A stretch of 64,000 nt of DNA from Epiperipatus broadwayi (taxonomy: Eukaryota; Onychophora; Udeonychophora; Euonychophora; Peripatidae): positions 2,953,482-3,017,481 of the forward strand of contig JAQFVV010006309.1 in assembly GCA_028023455.1 (NCBI GenBank). The letters are read 5' to 3'. The notes below the pieces were generated by a model, which saw nothing but the letters and a program-made list of their open reading frames with translations, was not told where the DNA came from and did not search any database. This document shows, piece by piece, positions 1-11,489 of the stretch. Position 1 is the first letter of the stretch. The number at the start of each line of letters is the position of its first letter. Position numbers and translations under genes: made by a program.

Positions 1-2314
1 CTAGATCACAGGGAACTGTTGAAAATATTGAACAAGATTTTAGTAAGAAACAGTTAAGTGACAACAAAGTCATTGTGCCAATATCATATCAAATGTGTAC
101 AAATTTAGAAGATCCAGCTGAATGGAATAAAATCGATGACAAACTACGTGTTATTTTAGTAGAAATGGGGCCTGTTCAAAAGAAAGATATTATATATCCG
201 AACGATGTACATGGCCGTAAATTTTCTGATGTATATTATAATAGAAAAATGGAAAACGGAGAAGTAGTTTTTCGAAAATGGCTTATTTATTCCGAAATTT
301 TGAACTCTGTGTTTTGCTTTTGTTGCAAAGTTTTTGGATCTACTGAATCTAGCCTCATAGAAGGATACAATAATTGGAGAAATTTAAGTACAACTTTACA
401 CAGACATGAAACTAGTATGGCTCACATGAAAAGTTTATTGAATTGGAATGAACTTGAGAAAAGATTAAAAAACAAAATTACTATTGATTGTCAATCTCAA
501 AATTTATATGAAATGGAAAAGAAACATTGGAGGAGTGTTTTGGAACGGCTGATTGAAATTATCAAATTCCTTGGTAGTCAAAATTTAGCATTTCGCGGAT
601 CATCTGATAAATTATACGAAAAAAATAACGGAAATTTTTTAAAATTAATTGAATTATTTGCGAAGTTTGATCCCGTTATGGAAAATCATGTTGAGAGGGC
701 CCTAGATCAAAACAATAGAGTACATTATTTGAGCAAAGATAGCCAAAATGAATTATTGGAAATTTTAAGTACAGCAATTAGGGAAACAATTTTATTATCG
801 ATAAAGAAATCCAAATATTATTCTATTATTTTAGATTGTACACCAGATGCAAGTAAAACTGAACAAATGACCATAATTATTCGCTTCGTTTTTTGTAATA
901 ATGGAACGGTTAAAATTAGAGAAAACTTTTTAGGTTTCATAGATATAACAGATTCCACTGGACGAGGTTTATGTACAACAATAATTGAACAACTGGAAAA
1001 ATGGAAGATTCCCATTGACGACATGCGTGGTCAAGGGTATGATAATGGGGCCAACATGAAAGGCAAAAAGGCTGGACTTCAAAATTTGATTTTAACCAAA
1101 AACCCTCGTGCATTTTACGTACCATGTGCTGCTCATTCTTTAAACTTAATCATAAACGATGCCGCCAAAGTCAATGTAGATACAATTGGTTTTTTTGCAA
1201 TTGTTCAAAAAATATACAATTTTTTTTCATCATCTTATAAACGGTGGTCAATCCTTTTAAAATTTATTAAAACTTTAACTCTAAAACAACCATCAGAAAC
1301 ACGATGGGAAAGCAGAATTGATGCAATCCGGCCTCTACGGTATCAGTTGGGTGAAATTTATGATGCACTCTATGAAATAATGAACAACGAATCTTTTAAT
1401 AGAGAAATTCAACATGAAGCTCAATCACTCTGCACTAACCTTAAGGATTACAAATTTATTTGTTCTTTAATAATTTGGCATGATATATTAAATAGAATAA
1501 ATCCTGTCAGTAAAATGCTCCAAAATGTAAATATGAATGCTTCACTTGCTTTAGAATCGATCGCAAATCTAAATAAATTTTTACGAGAATATCGATCAGA
1601 TTCAAATTTCAAAAACATTCTCAAAATTGCAGATGAACTTAGCGAAGAGGTTGATGGAGAGAAAGAATTTAAAACTGCCAAAGAAGTTCGACAACGGAAA
1701 AAAACTCGTCAATTTGATTACGAGCATCAGGACTGAAACACCTCAAATACCTGAAGAAAAATTTAAAATAAACATGTTTTTTACACTTTTAGATGTAGCG
1801 ATTAATTCTTTAACAGAACGCTTTGAACTCCTCAAGCATGTTATAATAATTTCAATTTTCTATATAAAATATCAGAAATTAATAAGAGCGTAGTTACAAG
1901 CAAAATGCAAAGATTTAGAAAATATTTTGAAATTTGATAACAGTAAAGATATTAATGCTACAGATTTATTCGACTTAATTATGTGCTTTTCGAGATATTT
2001 TTCAAAAGGATTTTTTAAATTCTCAAAACCCTTTCAAAACACTTAATTTTATAGTTTCTAATAATTTATCTATGCCAAACTTATCAATAGCTTTAAGAAT
2101 ATTATTAACATTACCTGTTAGTGTTGCAAGCGGTGAACGCTCTTTTTCTAAGTTAAAATTAATTAAAACTTACTTGAGAACAACTATGTCACAAAAACGG
2201 CTTGTTAATTTGGCATTAATTGCTATTGAAAATGATATTTGTGCAGAACTGGAAATAAATACAATCATATCAAGGTTTATTAATATGAAGTCAAGGAGTA
2301 TAAAATTATTATAA
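1..2314 (+). pseudogene. hAT-superfamily transposase, ZMYM1/DUF4371-like, frameshifted
   Basis: A transposase that would cut and paste its own DNA element. The frame is open from base 3, so the 5' end lies outside the window; it runs to a stop at 1736. Seen: an N-terminal TTF-type zinc finger region (HGRKFSDVYYNRK, then FCFCCKVFG), a catalytic-core strand IILDCTPDASKTEQM and the CAAHSLNLIINDAAK motif. After a stop and +1 shift near 1690-1740 the homologous frame continues (PEEKFKINMFFTLLD), breaks again near 1893, and resumes at about 2072 with the hAT C-terminal dimerisation block LPVSVASGERSFSKLKLIK. At least one stop and two frame changes make it non-functional. The motif order matches the ZMYM1-like transposases that are abundant in invertebrate genomes. 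The element's 3' end is at 3192. Confidence 0.9.
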
Positions 2315-2668
2315 TTATAACATGTTTTGTAATGCATTTACTTTTTTTAACTGTATTTTCTTTTTTTTTAATATTAAAAATTATTTATTTACATTGCCTT
2401 GTTTGTTTCCCTTAGAAAGATTTTGTACACTAATATTTATAACATGTAGGTGGTATACATTAAAGTGACCAGATTTTAACATTGGTAAAACGGGACACCA
2501 TTGACCGGGGGGGGGGGGCTGATTAAAAATTTGGTTTATATGGAGCGTTTATATAGATATAGCGTACATTAATAATAATAAATTAAATATGTATGTTTGT
2601 AATATTATCTTTTTTTAAAATTATTTCATTTATAAATTGTAAATTTATTATTAAATTTGCTAATATTT

Positions 2669-2952
2669 GCATAAATTTAGAGGTTAGAAAAATTAGCAAA
2701 AATTTTAAAAATAATGGGTTTGTTAAAAACAGACAGTGACGCAAATAATAAATATGAAATTTTAAAAAAAAAATATTTGAGATTAAAATATGTAAATGTT
2801 TTTCGAAAATTATTTTAAACATTTAAATATTTTAATCTCAAACATTATTTTTTTTTAATTTATTATATATATATATTTGAATCACTCTGTCTATTTTTAA
2901 CAAACACATTATTTTTAAAATTTCTGCAAATTTTTCTAACATCTAAATTTGC
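2669..2952. repeat. Long inverted repeat, about 130-bp arms
   Basis: The left arm (2669-2801) is the imperfect reverse complement of the right arm (2817-2952), with a loop of about 15 bp. Shared blocks include GTTTGTTAAAAA, GAGATTAAAATAT and TAAATGTTT. It forms the core of the surrounding non-autonomous element. Confidence 0.85.
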
Positions 2953-2955
2953 CGT

Positions 2956-3012
2956 GTTAAATTATATATTATTTCATACAAACCGTTTGTATGAAATAAT
3001 ATATAATTTAAC
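2956..3012. repeat. Perfect palindrome, 28-bp arms with 1-bp spacer
   Basis: Arms 2956-2983 and 2985-3012 are exact reverse complements around a single C at 2984. No mismatch is visible, which implies a recent origin or continuing correction. Confidence 0.95.
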
Positions 3013-3022
3013 AATCAATTTT

Positions 3023-3050
3023 ATGCTATTTTTGATATCAAAAATAGCAT
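3023..3050. repeat. Perfect 28-bp palindrome
   Basis: An exact palindrome centred on GATATC, 10 bp after the previous palindrome and inside the same element. Confidence 0.95.
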
Positions 3051-3136
3051 TACATCGTGCATTCTTTCTAAAAATCATGACTTTTTTAAAACGCCACGGG
3101 ACACGGTCGGGTCACCTTAGTAAACATACATATTGA

Positions 3137-3192
3137 CAGGGGCGCCAAAATCAAATTTGCATGCGGGCGCCTAGTACCCAGCGCCGGCCCTG
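3137..3192 (+). mobile_element. 3' terminal inverted repeat of the hAT element
   Basis: A GC-rich end containing GGGGCGCC and finishing in CAGCGCCGGCCCTG. Its complement CAGGGCCGGCGCTG is a typical hAT terminus. The next 8 bases (CATGTTAG) would be one target-site duplicate; the other lies outside the window. Confidence 0.75.
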
Positions 3193-3200
3193 CATGTTAG

Positions 3201-4189
3201 TATTATTTTTTCATTGTTATGTAGTATGTAACAAGGCAACCTAATGATGTAGTTATATATTTTGTTAGTAGAGTAGTACTCCTAATGTTTAAGTCTGCAA
3301 TTGAATCCAGTAAAGAATTTTGAGGCAAAATAAATAAGGCAATGTGGTAAATATAATGCTTTGTATTTGCTTCTCCTTAAAAGAGTGAAAACTTCTCTAC
3401 CATTATTAAGTGAGATTGATTAATAATTAATTACTTAGTGAAACAAACTAATTAAGAATGACTATAAACATTTGTCTTTTATTATAACAATAAATCTTAT
3501 CCTCCAATTTTTGGATTTGAGGATTATTTATTTTGAAATAATAAACAACCTATTCTTATTTAATGTTAGTGTCTTCACAACACCGTCTGATAACACACAT
3601 TTAGGAAACAAACAGTAATATTTATTAGATATGTTATATAATTTTTTTATTATTGTTATTTGTTTTTTCATTTATTTTAGATTGTGTAATAGAGTAATTT
3701 TTAATTTTTAATACTTCTCTTTTGTCATTATTAAAGAAACATTGTCACTGCATATTCACGATATAAAGATCATATTTAAGATATTAGCTTACCCTTAAAA
3801 TCTATTTGAATTAAATACATCATTATTGTATTAGTGTTATCTGAAACATAAAATATTTGATAAGATAATGTATATAAAATCCCGTTTACATTGTTTTATC
3901 CTAGAACGCATAAACACACTTGATATTCATGCATTTATTTTCGTATTTTATATAGTCCTGAGTTAAATCATTGATCAACTTTGTATTTAAATTTGCTAGC
4001 CTTTGTTTTAAAATACAGATTCAGTTACTCTTAATTAGTGCTTATGGTAAGAAACCATATATTTGTAAAGATTTTTATTATTAAAATAGAAAAAGACTAA
4101 GAGAACACATATTATTGAATAACCCTGAAAAATTTATTTATTATTTTATTGAATGTGAATCTCTTATCATAGTATCGAATAAATGCACT
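3201..4189. other. AT-rich non-coding, nothing recognised
   Basis: No open frame with a recognisable domain, no tRNA-like boxes and no long inverted repeat were seen. Confidence 0.6.
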
Positions 4190-4345
4190 TCTTTGTTCGT
4201 CTCAACCGAGAACCCAGCCGTCTCAGCGGCATTTCCACATTATTGACTTTGACGCATTTTTTCCGTATTATTGCCGCTGAGATTGCGACCGGTCTCACCT
4301 CTCTTTGGTTTTAAATTTGGCACCTCTCAACTGAGATCGCATCTT
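4190..4345. repeat. GC-richer, CpG-containing patch with internal inverted repeats
   Basis: It stands out from the AT-rich surroundings. TCTCAGCGGCA is mirrored by TGCCGCTGAGA about 45 bp later, and outer TCTCAACCGAGA and CTCTCAACTGAGA motifs flank it. It could be a small MITE or the end of a DNA transposon. I do not recognise it. Confidence 0.4.
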
Positions 4346-4540
4346 TTTGTGGTTTCATTATATGTATATATTAATTAACTTATTACTTTTTGTGAAGTGT
4401 GACCCTAATGAAAAATTAAAGGACTGTTTTAAATTTTGTCCAAGTTAAAATTCCTTAACTATATGAAGGGGACCAGTTATGAATGATATTGAGTTAAATC
4501 ATCTGCTTTAGTAATTCTATCATATATATATGTGTGTGTG

Positions 4541-5425
4541 AAACAAAAACAAGTTTTAATCACGCAAAACCTGCTGACGCTTGTATTTATGATCAACAGA
4601 TGGCGCTTTACCAAAACATGATCGCTGTTTGTTTATACATAAATAAAGAGTCAGAATTAACTACACTCTTTCTGTTTTCAAATAGCTCACACTCGATCAG
4701 TTGATATTTTTAACATCAGACAAGAAAAATTAGATCCAAAAAACTGATCAAAGTGTTTATGCACAAATAGTTACATGAAATTTTCAGACTGATAGAATTA
4801 GTTAAACAAGCTAGATAGCTATATGGGTCTTTTGATTCAAGTTCAGTTTCTCCACATAATCTATATCATTGCCGAAATCTTTAAAGGTAGATTTATGAAA
4901 AACAAAAACAAGTTTTAATCACGTTAAAACCTGCTGACGCTTGTATTTATGATCAACAGATGGCGTTTTTACCAAAAACACGATCAAGCGTTTGTTTACA
5001 TAAACGATCAAAGAGTCAGAATTAACTATCTCTTTCGTGATTAAAACTTGTTTTTGTTTTTTATAAATCTACCTTTAAAGGTTTCCACAATGATATAGAT
5101 TGCAGAGGCCTTGACTATGTGGAGAATCTGAACTGAGATCAGACCCATATAGCTATCTAGCTTGTTTGGCTGAATTTGAAGACTTTATCGGTCTGAAAAA
5201 TTTCATGCTTGCAAACTGATAGAAACTCTGTGCATAAACACTTGGAGTCAGTTTTTGGATCTAGTTTCTTGGCTCTGTCTTTCACTGATGATAGCAAAAT
5301 AGCTTGAAATCAGCTGATCTGAAAGTGGGCTAAAACGAAAGAGATAGTTAATTCTGACTCTTTGATCGTTTATGTAAACAAACGCTTGATTGTGTTTTTG
5401 GTAAAAACGCCATCTGTTGATCATA
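4541..5425. mobile_element. Foldback element, about 885 bp, with three copies of a subrepeat
   Basis: The left arm (about 4588-4890) reads as the reverse complement of the right arm (about 5061-5423), with many blocks in the same order (AAACAAGCTAGATAGCTATA, TGTTTATGCACA, GATCAACAGATGGCG). A subrepeat with CAACAGATGGCG and AAAGAGTCAGAATTAACTA occurs three times: plus at 4541-4680, plus at 4897-5066 and minus at 5322-5425. The central copy is itself bounded by inverted GTTTTAATCACG. There is no coding capacity, so it is probably a non-autonomous DNA element or a dimerised MITE. Confidence 0.8.
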
Positions 5426-6119
5426 TATATATATTAAATGCTGTAATACTAGGTTTTGGAAGAATAAAGTTTTGTTTAAAATTGATGATTTTTTTCTTTA
5501 ATTGCAACTTTTTTGCATAATTAAATATATTCAGAACTTTTATTTGACTGCTGTTAATAAAATCATTAAAATATAAGATTTAAAATCCAATAAATTACAT
5601 CACATTTATTTCCATAAAAAACAACAATGCACTCACCAACCATAGGAATATGATGCATTTCTTCCATCAATACTGAATTCATCATCATATTGTAGTTGAA
5701 TCATATGGCTAAACTCTGAACATTATCTTATTACTAATAATATCCAAATATCTATTTACTAACCATTACTACATAGTTAGCTTTGTTTATAATCCACTGA
5801 TCTGACTAAAATATTTGCCAATTGGAAAAACTTTTAGAGTTATCCAGATCAGATTCTATACCCAGTTTATGAATAAGGCATGCATATTTATGCACAAATA
5901 AGTGATAATTTTATGTCCTGAATGTCTTAGTGTGTGGTAGAATTAACAGACTCTAGAGTTTAAGATCAGTGGATTTAAACTCAGCTTTGTTCCTTGCAGT
6001 ATTTGAACTTCTTATGAACTGTTGATTTATAAACCTTTTGATTATTTTGAATGTTTTTGTAATAAATTGGATGATTGTCTCAACCTTAATTTACCATCAT
6101 TTAAAATCATTAGCAATCT
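5426..6119. other. AT-rich non-coding, short inverted repeat only
   Basis: AATCCACTGATCT near 5790 is mirrored by AGATCAGTGGATTT near 5963. Nothing else was recognised. Confidence 0.5.
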
Positions 6120-6500
6120 ACTGCAGACTGAAAGTTTTTTTTGGTGCTGAAGCCATGTTTCCCATATTTTAGCCTGTCTTCTCCATATCACACCAACATA
6201 CTTCCATATTTCATCCATTTATCTCACTTATAGTCTTTTTCGGTTATATAATCTTGAATTCCTGTTTGATTTTTCAAGTGTCCATCTATAGTCATTCCTT
6301 CTAGCAATGTTTCCAGCCAGCTCTACTTCAATCTCTTAATTCTTTTAATGGTGTTAGTATTTTGTTTATAATCCCTTCTTGTTACTCCTAACTTGCATTT
6401 CTCCAAACTTTATTGGGTTCTAAAATCTTTATATTACTCTTCTGTTACGTGTCCAAGTTTTAAATCCATAAGTAAGAACTGGTAAACTACATTTACAAAA
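6120..6500 (-). pseudogene. LINE endonuclease-reverse transcriptase, 3' terminal fragment
   Basis: The reverse complement gives broken frames that match, in order, the C-terminal end of the RTE/CR1-like animal endonuclease-reverse transcriptases: LPVLTYGFKTWT, then ELAGNIARRNDYRWTLE, then a MDEIWK-type block and a final W-rich stretch near 6120. The family pattern is LPVLTYG.ETWT followed by WAGHIARR.D.RWT. Several stops and frame changes show it is dead. 5'-truncated. Confidence 0.75.
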
Positions 6501-8504
6501 AAATTTTTTTTCTTAAACACAAAATGAATTAAGTAGGTGATTCTTTAATAATTCTTTAATATAATATTCTTGATAGATTTTTTTAAAATCTGAATAATTT
6601 ATTATTTTCATGAAGCATTTGTCATTTAACTATCTTCTACAAATACAATTTTATTTTATGTTGTATGTTTACAAAAAAAAAATCATTGAGGAAGCATAAA
6701 TGGTTCTCTAATTTACTAATTTGGTTTTGCTTACTGTTGTATTTTTGTTGCATGTTTCATTCTTAGTGAAATCAAATTTCCAAAAGTGAAATTAATTCAT
6801 CACTTTTTCTCTCCCTTCGCTGAAAATTGGATGTAATTTAATATTCTTCATATTACTTTAAAATTAGCTGTCACAAAATATATTTTTTAACAAATTACTT
6901 AATAAATTTGAATTTATTAAATAAATGGAAAGATTAAATTTTCTAAATTAATCTATTTCTACTTACTCAAAACAAAACAAAAAAAATCATTAATCATATT
7001 TAAACATTAAACAATAGAACTTACAGTTAGATTTCGTTGATAAATACCCAAATTATTTTAATATTATAAAACTAAATTATTTTAAAAAGTTGCCTTAATT
7101 TTAAATAAAGTTAGAAATAAATTGTGATACAGAACTTTTATATTATCAAAATTATGGCATGCGTTAGCATATGAATTAGCAATTAAGAAATTGTTTATGT
7201 TGAATAGAAAAAAAGAGATGAATAAGATAAAACTTTGTTTAATCAAATAAAAGTTTTAAATGCAGCAGATTCACTATATCTATTCTTTTAAAACTGAAGA
7301 ATTTAATAATCTGTGATTTGAAAAAATATTAAATAAAAAAATTAGAAATTTCTATATTTCATGTACACTTGCCTAAAGGGCAAAAATGGCAGCCATTTTT
7401 AGTCTAACAGAGCAAATCTCACATACTTAATCACTCTTATCATTATATTTGTTGCTGTTTATACTCAGTGACTTTAAAGTACAATGTTTAATTAATAAAT
7501 AGTCTATTTATGTTACACTTAACTACATATGTAATATAAAGAAGAGAATAAATCCCCTATCATGTGATTTATATGGATTTGCATGCATACCCCCTTAAAC
7601 ATCAGTTTCAAAGCATCACATGTGCTTAGAGCTTATTTAGATCAATTATTTTTTGTTGAAAAAGATATCTATTATATCAGTTAATGAGGTGAAATCAATT
7701 TATATAAATCAATATATTACTCAGTAGATTATGTATCATTTATGATTGGATAAACAAAAATGTGGTCGACATAAAATTTTCACTTATATATAGAATGGTT
7801 TGGTTTGTATTAGAAATGGTTTGAATATTCCTTGTATTTTACTTTAAACAAAATCAGAATTAACAACTTTCTGAAATTTAGTTTTTAAAATGAAGCCTGA
7901 TACAGTCTTTTTTCAAGATAAAATTTTGAATGCTTTCAATATTTTTCATTTGAATATATTTATACATTAGATCTAATTTTGGTTAAAGTAATTTTCCTAT
8001 GAGTTTTTATGAAGTAATAATTTACATATTGGATTACTATGGAAAAGCAGCATTTATGTATTCTGGATAGGTGGTCATGCTTTTTGCCCCATATTCTTAT
8101 TCACACTTGGGAGAAATAATGTTTTTATAAAAATAGACATTAATTTTTATTATCATGTTCCAATAATTGACTCTATGATATGTTTTTGTATTTAGTTTTC
8201 CTCAAATTATCTATTTATTTTTGTTATTACTTTTTGTAGATTATGTACAAGTGCCATTTTAGATTTTATTGCTGAATTTGATATATTATTTGAATTATAT
8301 TTTTTTAATAGTATTTACAATTGATTTTAATATTGATTTAGTTGAATTTATAAAAAAATTAAATACTGAAATTAAATCTAATATCAGGAAATTAAAATTT
8401 TAATATTATCATTTTTTTATAGTAAAAAAGACTTGTTTGAAATGAAAATGACTAATTCTTTAATAAAGAAATCTTTATCTAATAAAATTAAATTTATAGT
8501 TTTT
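6501..8504. other. AT-rich non-coding, nothing recognised
   Basis: No coding signature, tRNA-like box pair or long repeat was found on either strand. Confidence 0.6.
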
Positions 8505-8815
8505 CTGAAGGTTTGTGATGATAGTATTTTAGTTGCATATATATATTGGACTATTTCTATCATCTAGTATTGAGTATTGAATGCCCTTAAAAAATTTAAC
8601 TTTATTTAAATTTTCAAAGTACATTCAATGATAAGTAATAGCACACAAGTTAGTAGATGCACAACATTTCAAAAGATCTTATTCTCCTTTCTTCTTTGAG
8701 TGTTTTCTGGCCTGACCAGTGATAGCACTAGCATGGAAATCTATTCTGGACCCTTAGATTCTGGAATATTGAATTTTGAGGTGGCCTTCTAACCAACTAA
8801 GTCATCCTGCTAAAG
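8505..8815 (-). mobile_element. Family A SINE-like element (tRNA-like head and conserved tail), left copy
   Basis: On the minus strand a tRNA-like head (8707-8815; degenerate A box around GACTTAGTTGGTTAGAAGG) is followed by a tail with TAAAGACATTCAATACTC-type sequence and ATGATAGAAATAGTCCAATAT near 8540. It is the mirror of the copy at 9571-9835. Confidence 0.75.
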
Positions 8816-8929
8816 ACAACAATTAGTAGAAATTTTATGTAGTTGTCTATGAGGCTCCTTGCAATTTCTCCATTTTTTTCTTAAGAGCAAAATTGTTTAG
8901 TGGTTTCCATATATTATGTATACTCATAC

Positions 8930-9165
8930 TAAGTTGACTTATGTGATTATCCATCATTGTAATGTGAGTAGCTTCTTTGAATTTTCTTTTGTACCTTTTC
9001 CTCTCTATTCAATATTTTTATATTTTCCCAGTTGAACATATGTTCATTAGTACATATATGGTCTGATATCTTAGGCACATCTGTTTTCTCTTTTCTAAAC
9101 ATCAGTTTGCATGCTTTTCAATGGGGCAACATGTGTCACCAATATACATTCTTTCACATTCACTG
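8930..9165 (-). pseudogene. Penelope-like element GIY-YIG endonuclease fragment, left inverted copy
   Basis: The minus strand reads as a mutated copy of the plus-strand fragment beginning at 9170 (ECIL/YIGD-like start, then CTNEHMFNWENIKILNRE and KFKEATHI). It is head-to-head with that copy, about 5 bp apart. Confidence 0.75.
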
Positions 9166-9169
9166 CCTA

Positions 9170-9470
9170 AACTTGAAATGCTGAAAAAACTGCATTTATG
9201 AAATACCATGTGAATATAGAAGAATGTATATTGTTGAGACCAGTCTCCCCATTGCAAATCAATTGCAAGAGCACAAACTAATGATTAGAAGAGGGAAAAC
9301 AGATGTGTCTAATGTAACAGACCATGTATGTACCAATGAACATATGTCCAATTGGGAAAATATAAAAATATTGAATAGAGAGGAAAGAGTACAAAAAAGT
9401 AAATTCAAAGAAGCTGTTCACATGACAATAATAAATAACCCCATAAGTTAACCTAGGGTGACTATACATA
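9170..9470 (+). pseudogene. Penelope-like element GIY-YIG endonuclease fragment, right inverted copy
   Basis: The frame reads YEIPCEYRRMYIVETSLP, then LQEHKLMIRRGKTDVSNV, HVCTNEHMSNWENIKILNRE and KFKEAVHMTIINNPIS. This matches the GIY-YIG domain of PLE retroelements (C.C...YIGET.R....RL.EH, then H....H..NW....IL..E....KRK..EA). The GIY-YIG glycine is lost (MYIVET) and the usual R of the next helix is not obvious. Only the C-terminal part is present. Confidence 0.85.
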
Positions 9471-9570
9471 ATATATGGAAAATCACTAATCAATATTGCC
9501 TTTAGGAAAAGTTGAAAAATCAGGAGAAACCTCATATATAATTATAAAAAGTTCTGGTTGTCTGTTGCCT

Positions 9571-9835
9571 TTGGCAGGATAGCTCAGTTGGCTGGAGTGT
9601 TACCTTAAAATTCAATATTCAAGAATCTAAGGATTCAGGTTTGATTCCTATGCTAGTACTGTCATTGGTCATACCTCTCAAAATGTTGTGCATATACTAC
9701 CTTGTGTGTTATTACTAACAGTTGTACTTTGAAAATTTAAATACTTAAATTTTTCTAAAGACATTCAGTACTCAATACTTGGTGATGGAAATAGTCCAAT
9801 GTATAAATACAAATAATGTTAGATGTTGCTGATTT
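9571..9835 (+). mobile_element. Family A SINE-like element, right copy (best A and B boxes)
   Basis: A box at GGATAGCTCAGTTGGCTGGA and B box at GGTTTGATTCC, spaced as in a tRNA gene, so internal RNA polymerase III promotion is plausible. A non-tRNA middle (CATTGGTCATACCTCTC) and a conserved tail (TTTTCTAAAGACATTCAGTA, GATGGAAATAGTCCAAT) follow. It sits about 100 bp after the PLE fragment in the same orientation. Confidence 0.8.
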
Positions 9836-10119
9836 GCTTTTGTTCTTTTTTTCTGATGTGTTAATTAATAGATAGTGTAAAGGTGCAAGATTTGTCATTT
9901 GCTTCAATGTGCCTTAATTTTTTTAATTTATTAGCATTATTAATTCTCATTTGTCTTATATCATTGATTGTTTAAATAATATTCATTCTGCTATATTATA
10001 TAATTTTACATCATAGTTTCTTTATAAAAAAATCACATTTTGAATCTACTTTTCTTTCTTTATTTAATTTTTTCTTAAGTATTGGATCATATCACATATG
10101 CTTGAAAGTTTGTATTATT

Positions 10120-10500
10120 ATGCAGACTTTTAAAAAAAGAGCTCCATTACTTTTGTTAATTATAAACTAATTTTTATTATTTTAGTGATTTCTAAACTAT
10201 TGAAAATGGTAAGTAAAGAAAATGTCGTTTTTGCATAAAAATAATATATTGAGTGAACATCAATATGTTTTTGTTTTTGGTAAAAATACATTAGATATTT
10301 TTAGTAATCATGTGCCCAATTTGATATCATTGCTAGAAAACGATTTCCAAACTAAAGCTATATATTTAGATGTATTTGTATCTCATAAGATTTTATTTTA
10401 ACATCTTTATTCATATGGTTTTCATGATCTTTTTGCTTCTCAGCTTGCAAGTTATTTTAAAGGTAAGAAGCAAGAATTTTTTTTTAGTATTGTTAGTTGA
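10120..10500 (+). pseudogene. Non-LTR retrotransposon reverse transcriptase fragment
   Basis: It reads NYKLIFIILVISKLLK, shifts frame, then from 10222 reads MSFLHKNNILSEHQYVFV, a stretch ending AIYLDVFVSHKILF, a stop at about 10399, and HLYSYGFHDLFASQL. This is the jockey-like RT order NYRPIS..ISK..E, ILSEHQYGFR, LD....HK.LL, L..YGF. One frameshift, one stop and loss of part of the catalytic D region (DVFVSH instead of D..KAFD..H) show decay. Confidence 0.75.
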
Positions 10501-10514
10501 TTTATAAATGTATT

Positions 10515-10700
10515 AAATAACCTCAACACTCCCACACATTCTTTTCAATTCGTATAAATAAAGATACAATAAAAGACAAATGACTCCCAAGATGTATTTT
10601 GTGCTGAACCAGCACTCATCAGTTGGAACAGGTCACCATCTCATATATATATAATCATTAGTGTATTTATCTAAAATTGATGGTGTCAAAATTGTGAGTT
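10515..10700 (-). mobile_element. Family B ribozyme element, short subfamily copy
   Basis: The minus strand carries the family B ribozyme core and flanks (ACAAATGACTCCCAA on the plus strand). It is the mirror subtype of the copies at 15955-16090 and 16325-16440, sharing GTCATTTGTCTTTTATTGTA on the other strand. Confidence 0.65.
10581..10635 (-). ncRNA. Hammerhead ribozyme-like motif, family B (GAAA decayed to AAAA)
   Basis: On the minus strand: outer helix TGAC/GTCA, helix I CCAA/TTGG, core CTGATGA, then a strong helix II GTGCTG/CAGCAC with loop GTT. The junction reads CAAAA where CGAAA is expected, which is what CpG deamination of CGAAA gives. Probably inactive now. Confidence 0.65.
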
Positions 10701-11489
10701 GAGTTAGTTTGACACTTGTAATTCAAAATATAATTACAAATCAGTTAATCATGTCGTGCCATAAGATTCAGTCCTGGATTATTTTTTTAGTCTAAATAAA
10801 TGATAAATTTTCATTAAATTTGGAATCAAAAATATATATTTGTAAAGATGATAGTGTTTTTGTTTTGTTCTTTGATTTTATAATTATCTTGAAAAAAAAA
10901 ATTAACATTGATTTTTTTTAACTATTAAATATCAGGTTTTTAATTGTTTATCAGTGAATTTGAATGAAATAAAAAATAGCATACTTTTTTAAATATAAAT
11001 TTGTTTGATATTCTTTTGATATCATTATTTGTATTAAATATTTTTTTCATTGTAGTGATATTTTTATTTCGGTTAACATTTTATTTTTTTAATAATTATT
11101 GTTGTCTAGATATATTTATTGTTTCTAGATTATTATAGCAACTCATATTGACTTTCTTAGTTTTCCTTTACATAAGTTAAATTATATGACCTTTTATTTA
11201 CCTAAGTTTTAACCTTGATCACTTTTGATTACTATTTATATTCTTTGTTATCATCTACTTTAGCAATGATTACAGAAATATACAATATATATTACTTTTG
11301 GTAAATTCTGTACTACCTCTGTTAGAGATATTTATGGGATTCGTACTATGTTTAATGTTGATTCTTGATAGTTAAATTGTTTAGAACCTAGATTTTTTAC
11401 TACAAATACATGATTACCTGCTAAATTTCAATTGTCTATGCCAATTTTTAAAATTATTTTATATTAACTTGCCTTGTATATCAGTATGT

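Larger units (their letters stand above)
2464..3116. mobile_element. Non-autonomous palindromic DNA transposon inserted in the hAT 3' region
   Basis: The ends are inverted: GTGACC with GGGACACC about 30 bp further in on the left, and their complements (GTGTCCCG, GGTCACC) on the right. Flanks read TTAA on the left and TTAG on the right, suggesting a TTAA target duplication as for piggyBac or Kolobok-type elements. The interior is three nested palindromes and a G-run, with no coding. It interrupts the 3' non-coding part of the hAT element, so it is younger than that element. Confidence 0.6.
8505..9835. repeat. 1.3-kb head-to-head inverted dimer (SINE-PLE / PLE-SINE)
   Basis: Both arms carry the same order of parts (PLE fragment, about 100-bp spacer, tRNA-like head, tail), mirrored around about 9168. 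The spacers also match (ATAATATATGG with CCATATATTAT). The arms differ by many substitutions, so the structure is old. Confidence 0.8.
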
